Position numbers and translations under genes: made by a program
Shown here: positions 7,441 to 15,909 of the stretch, piece by piece
Layout: each line of letters opens with the position of its first letter
Position numbering within the stretch: the first letter of the stretch is position 1
The notes under the pieces: generated by a model
Told to the model about the DNA's origin: nothing
The model's input: the letters and a program-made list of their open reading frames with translations, nothing else
Databases searched by the model: none
NCBI GenBank assembly: GCA_934573935.1
Contig: CAKTMO010000004.1
Span: 1 to 64,000 of the forward strand
From: an uncultured Oscillospiraceae bacterium
GTDB taxonomy: Bacteria; Bacillota; Clostridia; Oscillospirales; Oscillospiraceae
DNA length: 64,000 nt
Reading direction: 5' to 3'

Positions 7441-7470
7441 GCGATGCTATACTTTGCATCGCAGATTTTT
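7441..7470 (+). terminator. terminator of the 6643 ABC ATPase
   Basis: GCGATGC and GCATCGC stem followed by AGATTTTT. Confidence 0.75.
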
Positions 7471-7520
7471 CGTTTCTCAGCAGGAAATTGTCCGTATGCT
7501 GTGGAAAAATTTTTCCGCAA

Positions 7521-7577
7521 AAAAACCGCACGATTCTTTTCCGCTTTTCAGCGTGAAAGAACCGTGCGGTTTGTTTT
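7521..7577. terminator. second, long terminator-like hairpin
   Basis: ACCGCACG (7525-7532) pairs with CGTGCGGT (7563-7570). The interior (TTCTTTT...GAAAGAA) extends the stem, and TTTGTTTTT follows. The rest of 7471-7634 holds nothing else I recognise. Confidence 0.6.
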
Positions 7578-7634
7578 TGCAACTTTTGCACAAATCCCTG
7601 CATCATTTTATAGTGAAATCGCCGAAGAAAAAGC

Positions 7635-7663
7635 TTGACAACCGCCCCATTTTGCGGTAACTT
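7635..7663 (+). promoter_or_regulatory. promoter of the Dabb gene
   Basis: Consensus TTGACA, 17-base spacer and TAACTT. An AAAGGAGG ribosome site follows at 7679-7686. Confidence 0.75.
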
Positions 7664-7694
7664 ATTGCATTATTTTTCAAAGGAGGTTTCCTGT

Positions 7695-7991
7695 ATGATA
7701 CACTACGATCTCTTAAAGCTGACAAAAGACGCGGACGTGACCGAACTCTACTTCCGCTGCCGCAAGGTCTACGCAGAGCTGGAACTGGAGCTCCCCTATC
7801 TGCACGATGCACAGGTCTTTCGCTGCGAGACCATGCGCGGCCCCAACGCGGACCTCATGATCGTCGTACACCTGGACGGGCCGGAATACCTCAAGGATTA
7901 CCTCTCCCATCCCAAGCATCAGGCACTGGTAGACGACATGAAAGACTATGTGATGGACCGCATGTCCTTCGACGAAAAGGAAGCCTGCTGA
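7695..7991 (+). CDS. Dabb-family (stress-responsive alpha/beta barrel) protein
   Basis: A small cytoplasmic protein of 98 residues with the dimeric alpha/beta-barrel pattern: an opening beta strand with histidine (MIHYDLLKL), a helix, a strand DLMIVVHLDGPEYLKDYL, then the family's closing HPKHQALVDDMKDYV. Members act as small stress proteins or, in a few cases, as cyclases; no catalytic role can be read here. It is monocistronic with a consensus promoter, a very strong AAAGGAGG site and a terminator immediately after the stop, suggesting high expression. Confidence 0.8.
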   Translation: MIHYDLLKLTKDADVTELYFRCRKVYAELELELPYLHDAQVFRCETMRGPNADLMIVVHLDGPEYLKDYLSHPKHQALVDDMKDYVMDRMSFDEKEAC

Positions 7992-7997
7992 CCCAGG

Positions 7998-8029
7998 AGC
8001 GTCCGCCCTTGTGGGCGGCGTTCATTTTT
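7998..8029 (+). terminator. terminator of the Dabb gene
   Basis: CCGCCC-TTGT-GGGCGG core stem with GTTCATTTTT after it; it overlaps the 3' end of the convergent DUF2284 gene. Confidence 0.7.
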
Positions 8030-8558
8030 CCAGCAGTCCTCCCACCAGCACCAGATACTCCGGCGCGCGGCCCTCTCTGCCCCACAGGACCGGCATGTGG
8101 AAATAGTGCTGCAAACACCCCTCCACATCGCCGCCCAGGGCCTCGATGGAATAGCGCAGGTGCTGCGGAAGCCGGCAGGGCCGCCCCTGCGCCTTTTCGC
8201 ATTCCTCACACTGGTCGCAGGTGCCCGCCAGCAGCATCCGGCTCCCCGGCTCCGCCTGCTCCCACTGATAGAGCACCTCCCGATACCGCCGCTTCTCCTC
8301 CTTCAGCGCCTCCAGCGCCTCGTCCAGCGGCTGATCCGGCGCATCCGCGTACAGGATGCGGGCATACAGCCGCAGCCCGCTGTACGCCCTCCAAATGGTC
8401 ATAGGGTCAAAATCAAAGGGCGGGCATGTCCACCGGTTCCCATAGTTGTGACACTGGCGGCAGGCGGGCAGAAACCGCTCCACCCGCACGAACCGCTCCA
8501 CGAATTCCGCCGCGGTGGTCTGCGCCGTCAGCTCACGGATGTGATACGCAAACGCCAT
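8022..8558 (-). CDS. DUF2284 metal-binding protein
   Basis: A 178-residue protein with the DUF2284 pattern of conserved cysteines: CRQCHNYGNRWTCPPFDF in the first third, and later CDQCEECEKAQGRPCRLP. This is a ferredoxin-like or zinc-type metal site; the family's reaction is unknown. GGAGG lies six bases before the ATG at 8556-8558, which I prefer to upstream in-frame codons. It is downstream of, and 19 bases from, a membrane-anchored flavodoxin gene, so a shared redox role is plausible. Confidence 0.8.
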   Translation of the reverse strand: MAFAYHIRELTAQTTAAEFVERFVRVERFLPACRQCHNYGNRWTCPPFDFDPMTIWRAYSGLRLYARILYADAPDQPLDEALEALKEEKRRYREVLYQWEQAEPGSRMLLAGTCDQCEECEKAQGRPCRLPQHLRYSIEALGGDVEGCLQHYFHMPVLWGREGRAPEYLVLVGGLLEK

Positions 8559-8577
8559 ATGCTTCCTCCCTTTCCCG

Positions 8578-9489
8578 TCAGCACTCCCGATACACACCCT
8601 CACGGCACCGCACGCTGCGATATCCCGTGTGGGTGACGCCCAGCAGGCCGTCCAGTTCGCGGACGGCGTTTTCATAGCGGCTGTTCTGATGGTGTACCAG
8701 TATGTAATCCGCCTCCCGAATTTTTCCGGCGGCGGCTCTGGCAAACGCCCGCACCGGCGCGGCCAGCTCAAACACCCAGATAGGCGAGCAGATGGTCACA
8801 TGCTCATAGGCGGTCAGGTCAATGTTGATCGGCTCAATAGGCATCTCCCACCGGTGCATCCCATAGCGCCCGCACCACCAGAAGCCCAGCGTCCCCTCCG
8901 TCCGCTCGGTGGATCGGATCTCGTACACCGCCGCGCCGCTGCGGTCCGCCTCCTCATAGGCCAGCTTTCGCACATAGCCCATGCGGGAGAAGAACACCAC
9001 CAGCCGCTCCGGCTCCGTCCCGATGTTGGGATAGTCCGCCCGCTCCACACGAAATGCCTCCTGCTTCTCAAACACCCACGCGGCATACCCCGTGGCGGCC
9101 TGAGCCAGTCCGAACAGGAAATAAATGGTGGACATGAAGTTCAGCGGAAACATGTAAAACTGAATGCAGATCCACAGCATCAGCGTCACGCCGAAGATAC
9201 CCCCCAGCACCACGCCCCCATGCTTCTTCGCCAGCAGCAGCCCCGCCGCCGTCAGATTCGTCAGTCCGTTGACGATCAGCAGCGCGATACCGGAGAAGGT
9301 CAGGTCCTGAAACACCACCTCCGCAAAGGGCAGCACCTGAAAATACGGCAGCATGGCGTCCATTCCCATGCTCCTCCCGCTGGGATCCAGCAGCATGCCC
9401 AGCGCACCCGCCACCGCGCCGATTCCGATAAACAGCGTCCAGAAAAGCAGCCACCCTCTGGTCACCCGAAATCTTGAATGATCCTTCAT
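8578..9489 (-). CDS. membrane-anchored flavodoxin-like protein
   Basis: A 303-residue fusion. Residues 1 to about 145 hold four hydrophobic segments (WLLFWTLFIGIGAVAGALGM, a LIVNGLTNLTAAGLLLA segment, VVLGGIFGVTLMLWICIQFY and a following one). From about 165 the sequence follows the flavodoxin fold: RLVVFFSRMGYVRKLAYEEA, the YEHVTICSPIWVFELAAPVR strand-loop, and a final YILVHHQNSRYENAV segment. The FMN phosphate loop FSRMGYVRK is close to flavodoxin usage. Start chosen at ATG 9487-9489 with GGAGG upstream; an ATG 15 bases earlier is possible. It probably passes electrons at the membrane; the partner may be the DUF2284 protein encoded next. Confidence 0.75.
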   Translation of the reverse strand: MKDHSRFRVTRGWLLFWTLFIGIGAVAGALGMLLDPSGRSMGMDAMLPYFQVLPFAEVVFQDLTFSGIALLIVNGLTNLTAAGLLLAKKHGGVVLGGIFGVTLMLWICIQFYMFPLNFMSTIYFLFGLAQAATGYAAWVFEKQEAFRVERADYPNIGTEPERLVVFFSRMGYVRKLAYEEADRSGAAVYEIRSTERTEGTLGFWWCGRYGMHRWEMPIEPINIDLTAYEHVTICSPIWVFELAAPVRAFARAAAGKIREADYILVHHQNSRYENAVRELDGLLGVTHTGYRSVRCREGVYREC

Positions 9490-9510
9490 GGTATCCTCCT
9501 TCATCAAAGG

Positions 9511-9548
9511 AAAAAATCGACAGGCACAAACCGTGCCTGTCGATTTTT
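9511..9548 (-). terminator. tRNA-Pro terminator
   Basis: AAAATCGACAGGCAC and GTGCCTGTCGATTTTT form a 15-bp stem with T runs on both strands, directly after the tRNA. Confidence 0.9.
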
Positions 9549-9623
9549 GGTCGGAGTGGGGGGACTTGAACCCCCGGCCTCTTGGTCCCGAACCAAGCGC
9601 GCTACCAGCTGCGCTACACCCCG
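9548..9623 (-). tRNA. tRNA-Pro(CGG)
   Basis: On the minus strand, acceptor CGGGGTG/CACTCCG, anticodon stem CTTGG/CCAAG around TTCGGGA (anticodon CGG, proline), T arm GGGGG-TTCAAGT-CCCCC, and encoded CCA. Confidence 0.97.
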
Positions 9624-9636
9624 CCACAGCCTGTTT

Positions 9637-9665
9637 ATTATAATAAGGATTTCCCCTCCTGTCAA
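9637..9665 (-). promoter_or_regulatory. tRNA-Pro promoter
   Basis: Perfect consensus TTGACA and TATAAT with a 17-base spacer, 14 bases before the tRNA. Confidence 0.92.
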
Positions 9666-9762
9666 GAGGGGAAACGCAATATTGCCGTCAATTCGCCCTC
9701 CATTCCGCATGAATGGTGAAAAATGGCACATACTACCCCCAACCATCACAGGAGGTAGTATC

Positions 9763-11340
9763 ATGTCTGAAATGTTTTGCTTTCAATGTCAGCAGACCGC
9801 CGGCGGCAGCGGCTGCGTCAAAACCGGCGTATGCGGCAAGCAGCCCCAAACCGCCCAGCTGCAGGACGCCCTGGTGTGCCGCCTGATCCGTCTGGCGGAG
9901 GTCTGTCATCAGCGGCAGGAGTACCCGCCTGAGGTCACCCGCCTGCTGGCGGACGGCCTATTCACCACCCTTACCAACGTCAACTTCGATAACGACGCCA
10001 TCCGCTCCTTCACCGACCGCGTGGACGAGGCTCTGCGCCGTCACGGCGGCAGCAGCGGCAGCGGCGACACCGCGTGGCTGTGGCGGGGCCAGACGGACAT
10101 CGTGTCCCTGCGCTCCACCCTGCTGTTTGGCCTGAAGGGCATGGCCGCCTACGCCCACCACGCCCTGAATCTGGGCTATCGGGACAAAGAGGTGGACGCC
10201 TGGTTCTACAAAGGCCTCGCCGCGCTCCCCCAGGATCACAGCGTCGAGGAATGGCTGGCCCTCATCATGGAGTTCGGTCAGATCAACTTCCGCTGCATGG
10301 CCCTGCTGGACCGCGCCAATACTGAGACCTTCGGCAACCCCATCCCCACGCGGGTGAATCTGGACGTAAAACACGGCCCCTTTATCGTGGTCTCCGGCCA
10401 CGATCTGGAGGATCTCCACCAGCTGCTGGAGCAAACCGCCGGCAAGGGCATCAACGTCTACACCCACTGCGAAATGCTGCCCGCCCACGGCTATCCGGAG
10501 CTGAAGCGATACCCCCACCTGGCAGGCAACTTCGGCACAGCCTGGCAGAATCAGCAGCGGGAGTTTGACAACATCCCCGCGCCGGTGCTGTTCACCACCA
10601 ACTGTCTGATGCCGCCCCGCCCCAGCTATGCCGATCGGGTCTACACCACCTCCGTGGTGGGCTACGAGGGCCTGCGGCATATCGAAGCGGACGCCCAGGG
10701 ACACAAGGACTTCTCCCCCATCATCCAGCAGGCCCTATCCCTGGGCGGCTATGAGACCGACCGCAGCATGAGCGGCGTCAACGGCGGCCATATGGTGACC
10801 ACCGGCTTTGCCCGCGCCGCCGTGCTGGACAAGGCCCCCCAGCTCATCGACGCCATCAAAAGCGGCGCGGTGAAGCACATTTTCCTGGTGGGCGGCTGCG
10901 ACGGTGCCCACCCCGGCCGCAACTACTACACCCAGTTCGTCAAGCGCACTCCCATGGACTCCCTTGTGCTGACGCTGGCCTGCGGCAAATTCCGCATCAA
11001 CGACCTGGACCTGGGCGAGATCGGCGGCATCCCCCGCATCCTGGACGTGGGCCAGTGCAACGATGCCTACAGCGCCGTGCAGATCGCCCTGGCGCTGGCC
11101 GACGCCTTCGACTGCACCGTCAACGACCTGCCCCTGACGCTGGTGCTGTCCTGGTATGAGCAGAAGGCCGTGTGCATTCTGCTGTCCCTGCTGGCGCTGG
11201 GCGTCAAAAACATCTACCTGGGCCCCACGCTGCCCGCCTTTCTGTCCGAAACGGTGGTCAAGACCCTGGTGGACGCCTACGGCCTGCAGCCCATCACCGC
11301 ACCGGCTCAGGATCTGGACGCCATTCTCCACCGCGGCTGA
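9763..11340 (+). CDS. hcp: hydroxylamine reductase (hybrid-cluster protein)
   Basis: Hybrid-cluster (prismane) protein of 525 residues. It reduces hydroxylamine to ammonia in vitro and is thought to handle NO in vivo. The N-terminal cysteine set CFQCQQT-x5-GCVKTGVCG for the Fe-S cluster is present. Ligands of the hybrid Fe-S-O cluster are recognisable in VYTHCEMLPAHGYPE, LFTTNCLMPP, LVGGCDGAHPG and DVGQCNDAYSA, with the later glutamate in VLSWYEQKA. The length is typical of the class found in strict anaerobes. GGAGGT lies just before the ATG at 9763, and a terminator follows. It is a single-gene unit. Confidence 0.96.
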   Translation: MSEMFCFQCQQTAGGSGCVKTGVCGKQPQTAQLQDALVCRLIRLAEVCHQRQEYPPEVTRLLADGLFTTLTNVNFDNDAIRSFTDRVDEALRRHGGSSGSGDTAWLWRGQTDIVSLRSTLLFGLKGMAAYAHHALNLGYRDKEVDAWFYKGLAALPQDHSVEEWLALIMEFGQINFRCMALLDRANTETFGNPIPTRVNLDVKHGPFIVVSGHDLEDLHQLLEQTAGKGINVYTHCEMLPAHGYPELKRYPHLAGNFGTAWQNQQREFDNIPAPVLFTTNCLMPPRPSYADRVYTTSVVGYEGLRHIEADAQGHKDFSPIIQQALSLGGYETDRSMSGVNGGHMVTTGFARAAVLDKAPQLIDAIKSGAVKHIFLVGGCDGAHPGRNYYTQFVKRTPMDSLVLTLACGKFRINDLDLGEIGGIPRILDVGQCNDAYSAVQIALALADAFDCTVNDLPLTLVLSWYEQKAVCILLSLLALGVKNIYLGPTLPAFLSETVVKTLVDAYGLQPITAPAQDLDAILHRG

Positions 11341-11354
11341 CCGCCCCGCCGCGC

Positions 11355-11389
11355 AAAAATGCCGATACCCTCCGGTATCGGCATTTTTT
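11355..11389 (+). terminator. hcp terminator
   Basis: AAAATGCCGATACC and GGTATCGGCATTTTTT stem with T tract, between convergent genes. Confidence 0.9.
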
Positions 11390-11393
11390 CTGC

Positions 11394-12197
11394 TTAATAG
11401 CCAAACAGCTGCACCCAATACACCTCGCTGCCGGAGTAGCAATACCCCACTCCCAGCGTGGCATAGCGGGAATCCAGAATGTTCGCCCGATGGCCCGCTG
11501 AATTCATCAGATCTCTGGTGGCCTCGTCCGCGTTCATACCGGTGCCCATCACCAGATTCTCGCCGTGGGCCAGCGAGGTAACGGTGTACCACTGGCTGCC
11601 GTCGGGTCTGGTATGGCTGAAATTGCGGGTGATCTCGCTGGCGCGGGTAGACGCGGCGCTGCACAGCGTGCTGTCCAGCGTCAGGGGCGCCAGACCGTTC
11701 TCAGCGCGATGGCCGTTCACCAGCTCCAGCATCCGCCCCACCGGATCGCCGCTGGACACCGTGGCCGTCTCCGCCACCGGCTCCTCCACCACCGTTTCGG
11801 CGGGAGTCTCCACCTCGGCGGATGGCGTTTCCGCCGCCTCCGGCTCCTGGGTCGTCGGGGTCTCGTCCTGCGGCGGCGTCTCGTCCTCCTGCACCGGCTC
11901 CTGACTCAGCGCGTCTCCCGTCTCTTCGCCCTCCGCTGCGGTCAGCGTCTCCTCCGGCTCCTGCAGGGGATCCGCCAGCGCCAGCGGCGGCTCATACAGC
12001 ATCTGCTGCAGCGGCGGGAGCAATTCCTCCTCCGCCTGCACGCCCAACTGCTTGCCCCGCGTCATCTCCAGCGCCGTCTCCTGGGGGAGCGCCTCCCCCT
12101 TCATGTCCACCTGACGCATCACGCCGATCCAAAGCGCCGCCGCCAGCACCGTCAAAAGCGCCAGCCCCACTAAATACCCGATCTTCTTCCGCTCCAT
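11394..12197 (-). CDS. CAP (SCP/YkwD-like) domain protein, membrane-anchored
   Basis: A 267-residue exported protein. An N-terminal hydrophobic anchor (IGYLVGLALLTVLAAALWIG) is followed by a long acidic Glu/Pro/Thr-rich spacer (about residues 60-150), then a CAP domain from about 153: ELVNGHRAENGLAPLTLDST, SHTRPDGS, HGENLVMG and NSAGHRANIL, ending in the family's YWVQLFG strand. Bacterial CAP proteins of this kind sit outside the membrane. Their function is mostly unknown, with several linked to spore or wall structures. GGAGAGGA precedes the start. It has its own promoter at 12265-12293. Confidence 0.88.
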   Translation of the reverse strand: MERKKIGYLVGLALLTVLAAALWIGVMRQVDMKGEALPQETALEMTRGKQLGVQAEEELLPPLQQMLYEPPLALADPLQEPEETLTAAEGEETGDALSQEPVQEDETPPQDETPTTQEPEAAETPSAEVETPAETVVEEPVAETATVSSGDPVGRMLELVNGHRAENGLAPLTLDSTLCSAASTRASEITRNFSHTRPDGSQWYTVTSLAHGENLVMGTGMNADEATRDLMNSAGHRANILDSRYATLGVGYCYSGSEVYWVQLFGY

Positions 12198-12264
12198 GGC
12201 CTGTCCTCTCCGTTATTCTTTCATCCGGCAGATGCTGCCTATGGCACCATCGCCGACAGCTAAT

Positions 12265-12293
12265 ATCCTACCACATTTTTCCCGATTTGTCAG
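12265..12293 (-). promoter_or_regulatory. promoter of the CAP gene
   Basis: CTGACA and TAGGAT with a 17-base spacer on the minus strand. Confidence 0.45.
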
Positions 12294-12314
12294 CCACTTT
12301 TTTCTACTTTCCGC

Positions 12315-12335
12315 AAAAAAAAGCGAAAAACCGCT
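12315..12335 (-). terminator. terminator of the YoaP-like gene
   Basis: Short stem AGCG/CGCT with an eight-T tract on the minus strand, a few bases after the TAG stop. Confidence 0.6.
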
Positions 12336-12337
12336 CC

Positions 12338-13087
12338 CTAACGCTTCAGCAGCTTCTCCACCGCCGCACCGTCGATCTGATTGACCGTGACAAATTTCCC
12401 GCCGAAAAATACCGCCCAGTTATTGAACACACAGGGCAGCGCCTTGGCCTGCTCCAACGTCTCCACATGAATGAACCGCGCGGGGATACCCTTCCCCTGA
12501 CAGTACGTCTGCAGCTTTTCTACTCTCTGATAGATATAGGGGCACTGGTCGTCGTAATAGACGGTCAACTCCTGCTCCGGTATCGCCTGTGCCTTGGCGC
12601 TGTCCGCAAAACGGGGCACAGTGCCGTCAAAGCTGAGGGCCAACAGATGATAGCCGTCCTCTGTGGCGTCCACCACCTGAAAGCCGAATTTCTCCGCAAA
12701 CCGCTGATCCGACAGCCAGGCCTTCTGCTTTTCCGCCCCCAGCATACACACGCCGGAGCGCCCCCGCGCCTTCGCGTCGGCAATGCAGTATTCCATCAGC
12801 TGCCGCCCGTAGCCGTGCCCCTTGGGGCCGCCCTGCACCCACAGGCAGTAGATGTAGTCATAATTCTCTCCCAACACCGGCGCCCAGGCCGTCTCCAGCG
12901 GCGCGTATTCAATGAATACGCACTCCTTCCCCTCCAGCTTGCGGAACACGTGTCCCTCCTTCAGCCGCGCCGCCAGCCACGCCCGCTTGGCCTCCACCCC
13001 CGGGTGGGCCGTCTTGCTGCGGATGATGCAGCAAAGCTGCTCCTGCGCCAGATTCTCCGGCGTCAGATTCACAAACCCGTCGTCCAT
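12338..13087 (-). CDS. GNAT N-acetyltransferase, YoaP-like
   Basis: A 249-residue protein of two parts. Residues up to about 165 form a GNAT acetyltransferase domain with the acetyl-CoA loop in GGPKGHGYGRQLMEYCIADA and the following FAEKFGFQVVD. The C-terminal third resembles the YoaP extension, with the cysteine-containing YYDDQCPYIYQRVEKLQ and ARFIHVETLEQAKALPCVFN, a thioredoxin-like pattern. Length matches YoaP (about 250). The start MDDGFVNLTPENL at 13087 has GGAGAGGGG upstream. It ends in TAG, one of three clearly genuine TAG stops in the window. The substrate is unknown. Confidence 0.8.
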   Translation of the reverse strand: MDDGFVNLTPENLAQEQLCCIIRSKTAHPGVEAKRAWLAARLKEGHVFRKLEGKECVFIEYAPLETAWAPVLGENYDYIYCLWVQGGPKGHGYGRQLMEYCIADAKARGRSGVCMLGAEKQKAWLSDQRFAEKFGFQVVDATEDGYHLLALSFDGTVPRFADSAKAQAIPEQELTVYYDDQCPYIYQRVEKLQTYCQGKGIPARFIHVETLEQAKALPCVFNNWAVFFGGKFVTVNQIDGAAVEKLLKR

Positions 13088-13124
13088 TGTCCGCCGCTCC
13101 CCTCTCCTGCTCTTTTTCCTGTTC

Positions 13125-13153
13125 AGTATACACCTTCGCGCCCCAAAAGTCAA
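13125..13153 (-). promoter_or_regulatory. promoter of the YoaP-like gene
   Basis: TTGACT and TATACT with a 17-base spacer on the minus strand. Confidence 0.7.
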
Positions 13154-13160
13154 AAACACA

Positions 13161-13191
13161 CAAAAGCAGCGGAGGCTTACGCCTCCGCTGC
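13161..13191 (-). terminator. terminator of the sugar ABC operon
   Basis: GCAGCGGAGGC/GCCTCCGCTGC stem followed by TTTTGTG on the minus strand. Confidence 0.8.
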
Positions 13192-13209
13192 CGGATACCA
13201 TATCAATTA

Positions 13210-14301
13210 TCAGGCCACATCGGTGGGAACCGCCTTGCGGCGCTTTCTGGCACGCTGGAAGCTCTCCTTGATGACGGGGCCGATGGTCTGGATCAGGATC
13301 ACGATGATCAGCACCAGGCCCTGGAACGTGTCCTGAATATCCACGCTGAGGGAGGGGATGGACACGATGATGAAGTTGATGGTGGTGTAGGACAGTGCGC
13401 CGAACAGCACGCCGAACACCTTGCCGCGGCCGCCGGCCATATTGACGCCCGCCAATACCACCGCCGCGATGGCGTACATCTCATAGCTCTGGCCGGAGGA
13501 GGCGGGGGTCACGTTGCCGATCTTGCAGGCCTGAATAATACTGGCCACGCCCACCATCAGTCCGGTGATGATAAACACGGAAACCTTTACCCATGTGGTG
13601 TTGATGCCCGCCAGCCGCGCGCTCTTCTCATTGGAGCCCACAGCGTACACGCTCTTGCCGTACTTGGTCTTGTTGGCCAGCACCACAAACAGGATCACCA
13701 TCAGCACAAACACAAAGGTGATGTAGGGGATGGAGAAGGAGCCCAGCGACAGCTTGCCGGTGCCGAACTTCATCCGCAGGAACTCATAGTTGCTGTTGTC
13801 GCTCAGCATGGCGAACTGGCTGGAGGAGGAGCCGCTGATGGCCGGATCAATGGACCGCACCACCGACAGGGTCAGTGAACGGTAGATCAGCATGGTGCCC
13901 AGCGTCACCACGAAGGGGGGCATCTTGGCGCAGCCCGCCAGCACACCGTTGATGGCGCCGCACAGCGCGCCGCTGACCAGCGCGGCCAGGATCATCAGCA
14001 GAATGGAGTTGGTCACATTGAATACCATAATGGTCACGCCGGTGCACAGCACCAGTGACGAACCGATGGACAGGTCGATCTGTCCGGTAATGATGACCAG
14101 CGCCATGCCCAGCGCCATGGTGCCCACGATGCAGGTGTTCTGGCTGCCCAGCACGGCCGCCACATGGCTCCACTTAAAGGTGTTGCCGTTGGCCTGGATC
14201 GTGAAGGCATAGCCCACCATGATAATCAGGAAAACAAAGATAAAGCTGTACTGTGACCAGATCTTTCCGGCAATGGCGCCGAAGCCGTTTTTCTTGTTCA
14301 T
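13210..14301 (-). CDS. ribose-type sugar ABC transporter permease
   Basis: A 363-residue RbsC-family permease with about nine hydrophobic segments. Family marks are the central GQIDLSIGSSLVLCTGVTIM and GLMVGVASIIQACKIGNVTP, the INGVLAGCAKMPPFVVTLGT block, and the GVNMAGGRGKVFGVLFGAL loop that contacts the ATPase. The start overlaps the ATPase stop (ATGA), so the two are translationally coupled. It is the last gene of the sugar operon. RbsC relatives move pentoses, hexoses, inositols and related sugars. Confidence 0.93.
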   Translation of the reverse strand: MNKKNGFGAIAGKIWSQYSFIFVFLIIMVGYAFTIQANGNTFKWSHVAAVLGSQNTCIVGTMALGMALVIITGQIDLSIGSSLVLCTGVTIMVFNVTNSILLMILAALVSGALCGAINGVLAGCAKMPPFVVTLGTMLIYRSLTLSVVRSIDPAISGSSSSQFAMLSDNSNYEFLRMKFGTGKLSLGSFSIPYITFVFVLMVILFVVLANKTKYGKSVYAVGSNEKSARLAGINTTWVKVSVFIITGLMVGVASIIQACKIGNVTPASSGQSYEMYAIAAVVLAGVNMAGGRGKVFGVLFGALSYTTINFIIVSIPSLSVDIQDTFQGLVLIIVILIQTIGPVIKESFQRARKRRKAVPTDVA

Positions 14302-15797
14302 CTCGCTACCTCCACACGCGCATCCACCGCGTTGGTGGAATACAGCATTACATCATGCTCATTGACCTCGGAATGTTGGAATACCTTCACGATGCGTCCC
14401 TCATAGAACACCACGCACCGGTCGGCCACCTTCTGGATCTCCGGTATCTCCAGCGTGTTGAAGATAACGGCCTTTCCCTCCTTGGCAAAGCTGAGCATCA
14501 ACTTATAGATCTCCGCCTTGGCGCCCACGTCCACACCCTGAGTGGGATTGTCGAACAGCAGCACGTCCGCGCCGATGTTCAGCCAGCGGGCGATAAACAC
14601 CTTCTGCTGGTTGCCGCCGGACAGCGACGTGATGCTCAGGGCACTGTCGTCCGCCTTGATGTGCAGCGGCTCCTTATAGCTCTCGTACCGCGCCTGCTCG
14701 TCCTTGTCGCGGATAAAGGGCCGTGCCCGCGACACCTCGTGCTCCGCCAGATAGAAATTCTCCAGAATGCTCATATCCGGCACCACGGAATTCTCCTTCC
14801 GGTTGGCGGGCAGCATGCCCACGCCGTTTTTCATAAACTTGACGGAATGGCCGTGCACCGGCTTGCCGCCCACCAGGATCTCGCCGCCCTCCGTGGGTAG
14901 CGCGCCGAACACGGTCTGCAGCAGCTCGCTGGCGCCGCAGCCCGCCAGGCCCGTCAGCGCCACGATCTCGCCCCGCCGCACCGTCAGGTCGATGCCGTCA
15001 AAGCCCTCGCCGCTCAAGCCCTGCAATGTCAGGATCGGCTCGCCCAGCTCTCTGGGCTCATAGACCTCCGCATCCACATATTTGGTGCCCACCATGTCCG
15101 ATGTAATGGCATGGGGCGTCGTATCCTTTATATCGCCTGAGGAAATGAACTCACCGTTGCGCAGCACCGTATACCGGTCCGCCAGCGCGAATATCTCCGG
15201 CATCTTGTGGGAGATAAAGATGAAGGATTTCCCCTGAGTTTTCAATTTTTTCAGTATCTCAAAGAGATGGTCGATCTCATTGTTGGACAGTGCCGTGGTG
15301 GGCTCGTCCAAAATCAGCAGCTTGGCATCCGCGTATAATGCGCGGCAGATCTCCAGCAGCTGCTTTTCGCTGGTTTTCAGCTCGCTGACCATGGCGTTGG
15401 GATCAATGTCCACGCCCAGATCCTCAAAAAGCTGCTTGGTCTTTGCCACCTGCTCCTTATTCCGCAGCAGGCCGAACCTGGTCAGCTCCCGCCGCAGGAA
15501 AATATTATCCGCCACCGTCAGGTCGTTGATGACGTTCAGCTCCTGATGGACAAAGGCGATACCGGCGGCCTCCATCTGGTGGATGGTGGGCGTGGGATAG
15601 CTCTTGCCGCAAAAGACGATCTCTCCCTCGTCGGCAGGCAGCACGCCGGTCAGAATATTCATCAGTGTGGATTTTCCCGCGCCGTTTTCACCCAGCAGCG
15701 CGTGGATCTCCCCTTCGCCCACCGTCAGGTGAACGTCAGACAGCACCCGATTGCTGCCAAAGGTCTTGGACACATGGGTCATTTCAAGGATGTTCAT
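14298..15797 (-). CDS. ribose-type sugar ABC transporter ATP-binding protein
   Basis: A 499-residue RbsA-type ATPase with two nucleotide-binding domains in one chain. The first has Walker A LLGENGAGKST and Walker B LLILDEPTTAL. The second has the degenerate phosphate loop GLAGCGASELL usual in this family, with an intact signature LSGGNQQKVFIARWL and LLFDNPTQGVDVG (Asn in place of the catalytic Glu, again normal in the family). It lies after the binding-protein gene across a 112-base gap with a stable hairpin, and overlaps the permease start by four bases. Confidence 0.95.
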   Translation of the reverse strand: MNILEMTHVSKTFGSNRVLSDVHLTVGEGEIHALLGENGAGKSTLMNILTGVLPADEGEIVFCGKSYPTPTIHQMEAAGIAFVHQELNVINDLTVADNIFLRRELTRFGLLRNKEQVAKTKQLFEDLGVDIDPNAMVSELKTSEKQLLEICRALYADAKLLILDEPTTALSNNEIDHLFEILKKLKTQGKSFIFISHKMPEIFALADRYTVLRNGEFISSGDIKDTTPHAITSDMVGTKYVDAEVYEPRELGEPILTLQGLSGEGFDGIDLTVRRGEIVALTGLAGCGASELLQTVFGALPTEGGEILVGGKPVHGHSVKFMKNGVGMLPANRKENSVVPDMSILENFYLAEHEVSRARPFIRDKDEQARYESYKEPLHIKADDSALSITSLSGGNQQKVFIARWLNIGADVLLFDNPTQGVDVGAKAEIYKLMLSFAKEGKAVIFNTLEIPEIQKVADRCVVFYEGRIVKVFQHSEVNEHDVMLYSTNAVDARVEVAR

Positions 15798-15855
15798 ATC
15801 CGCTGTCTCCTTGCTTCAGGTTAAACGCGCCCCGCTCAGGCGCCGTTTTGGAAAG

Positions 15856-15888
15856 GCGGATGCAGGGGGGGAAGCCCCCTGCATCCGC
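15856..15888 (-). other. intercistronic hairpin in the sugar ABC operon
   Basis: GCGGATGCAGGGGG pairs with the complementary CCCCCTGCATCCGC. It follows the binding-protein gene without a T run, the same arrangement as at 3254-3280, and probably favours extra binding-protein expression. Confidence 0.6.
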
Positions 15889-15909
15889 GCAAATGGCAGA
15901 TCAATTCGA

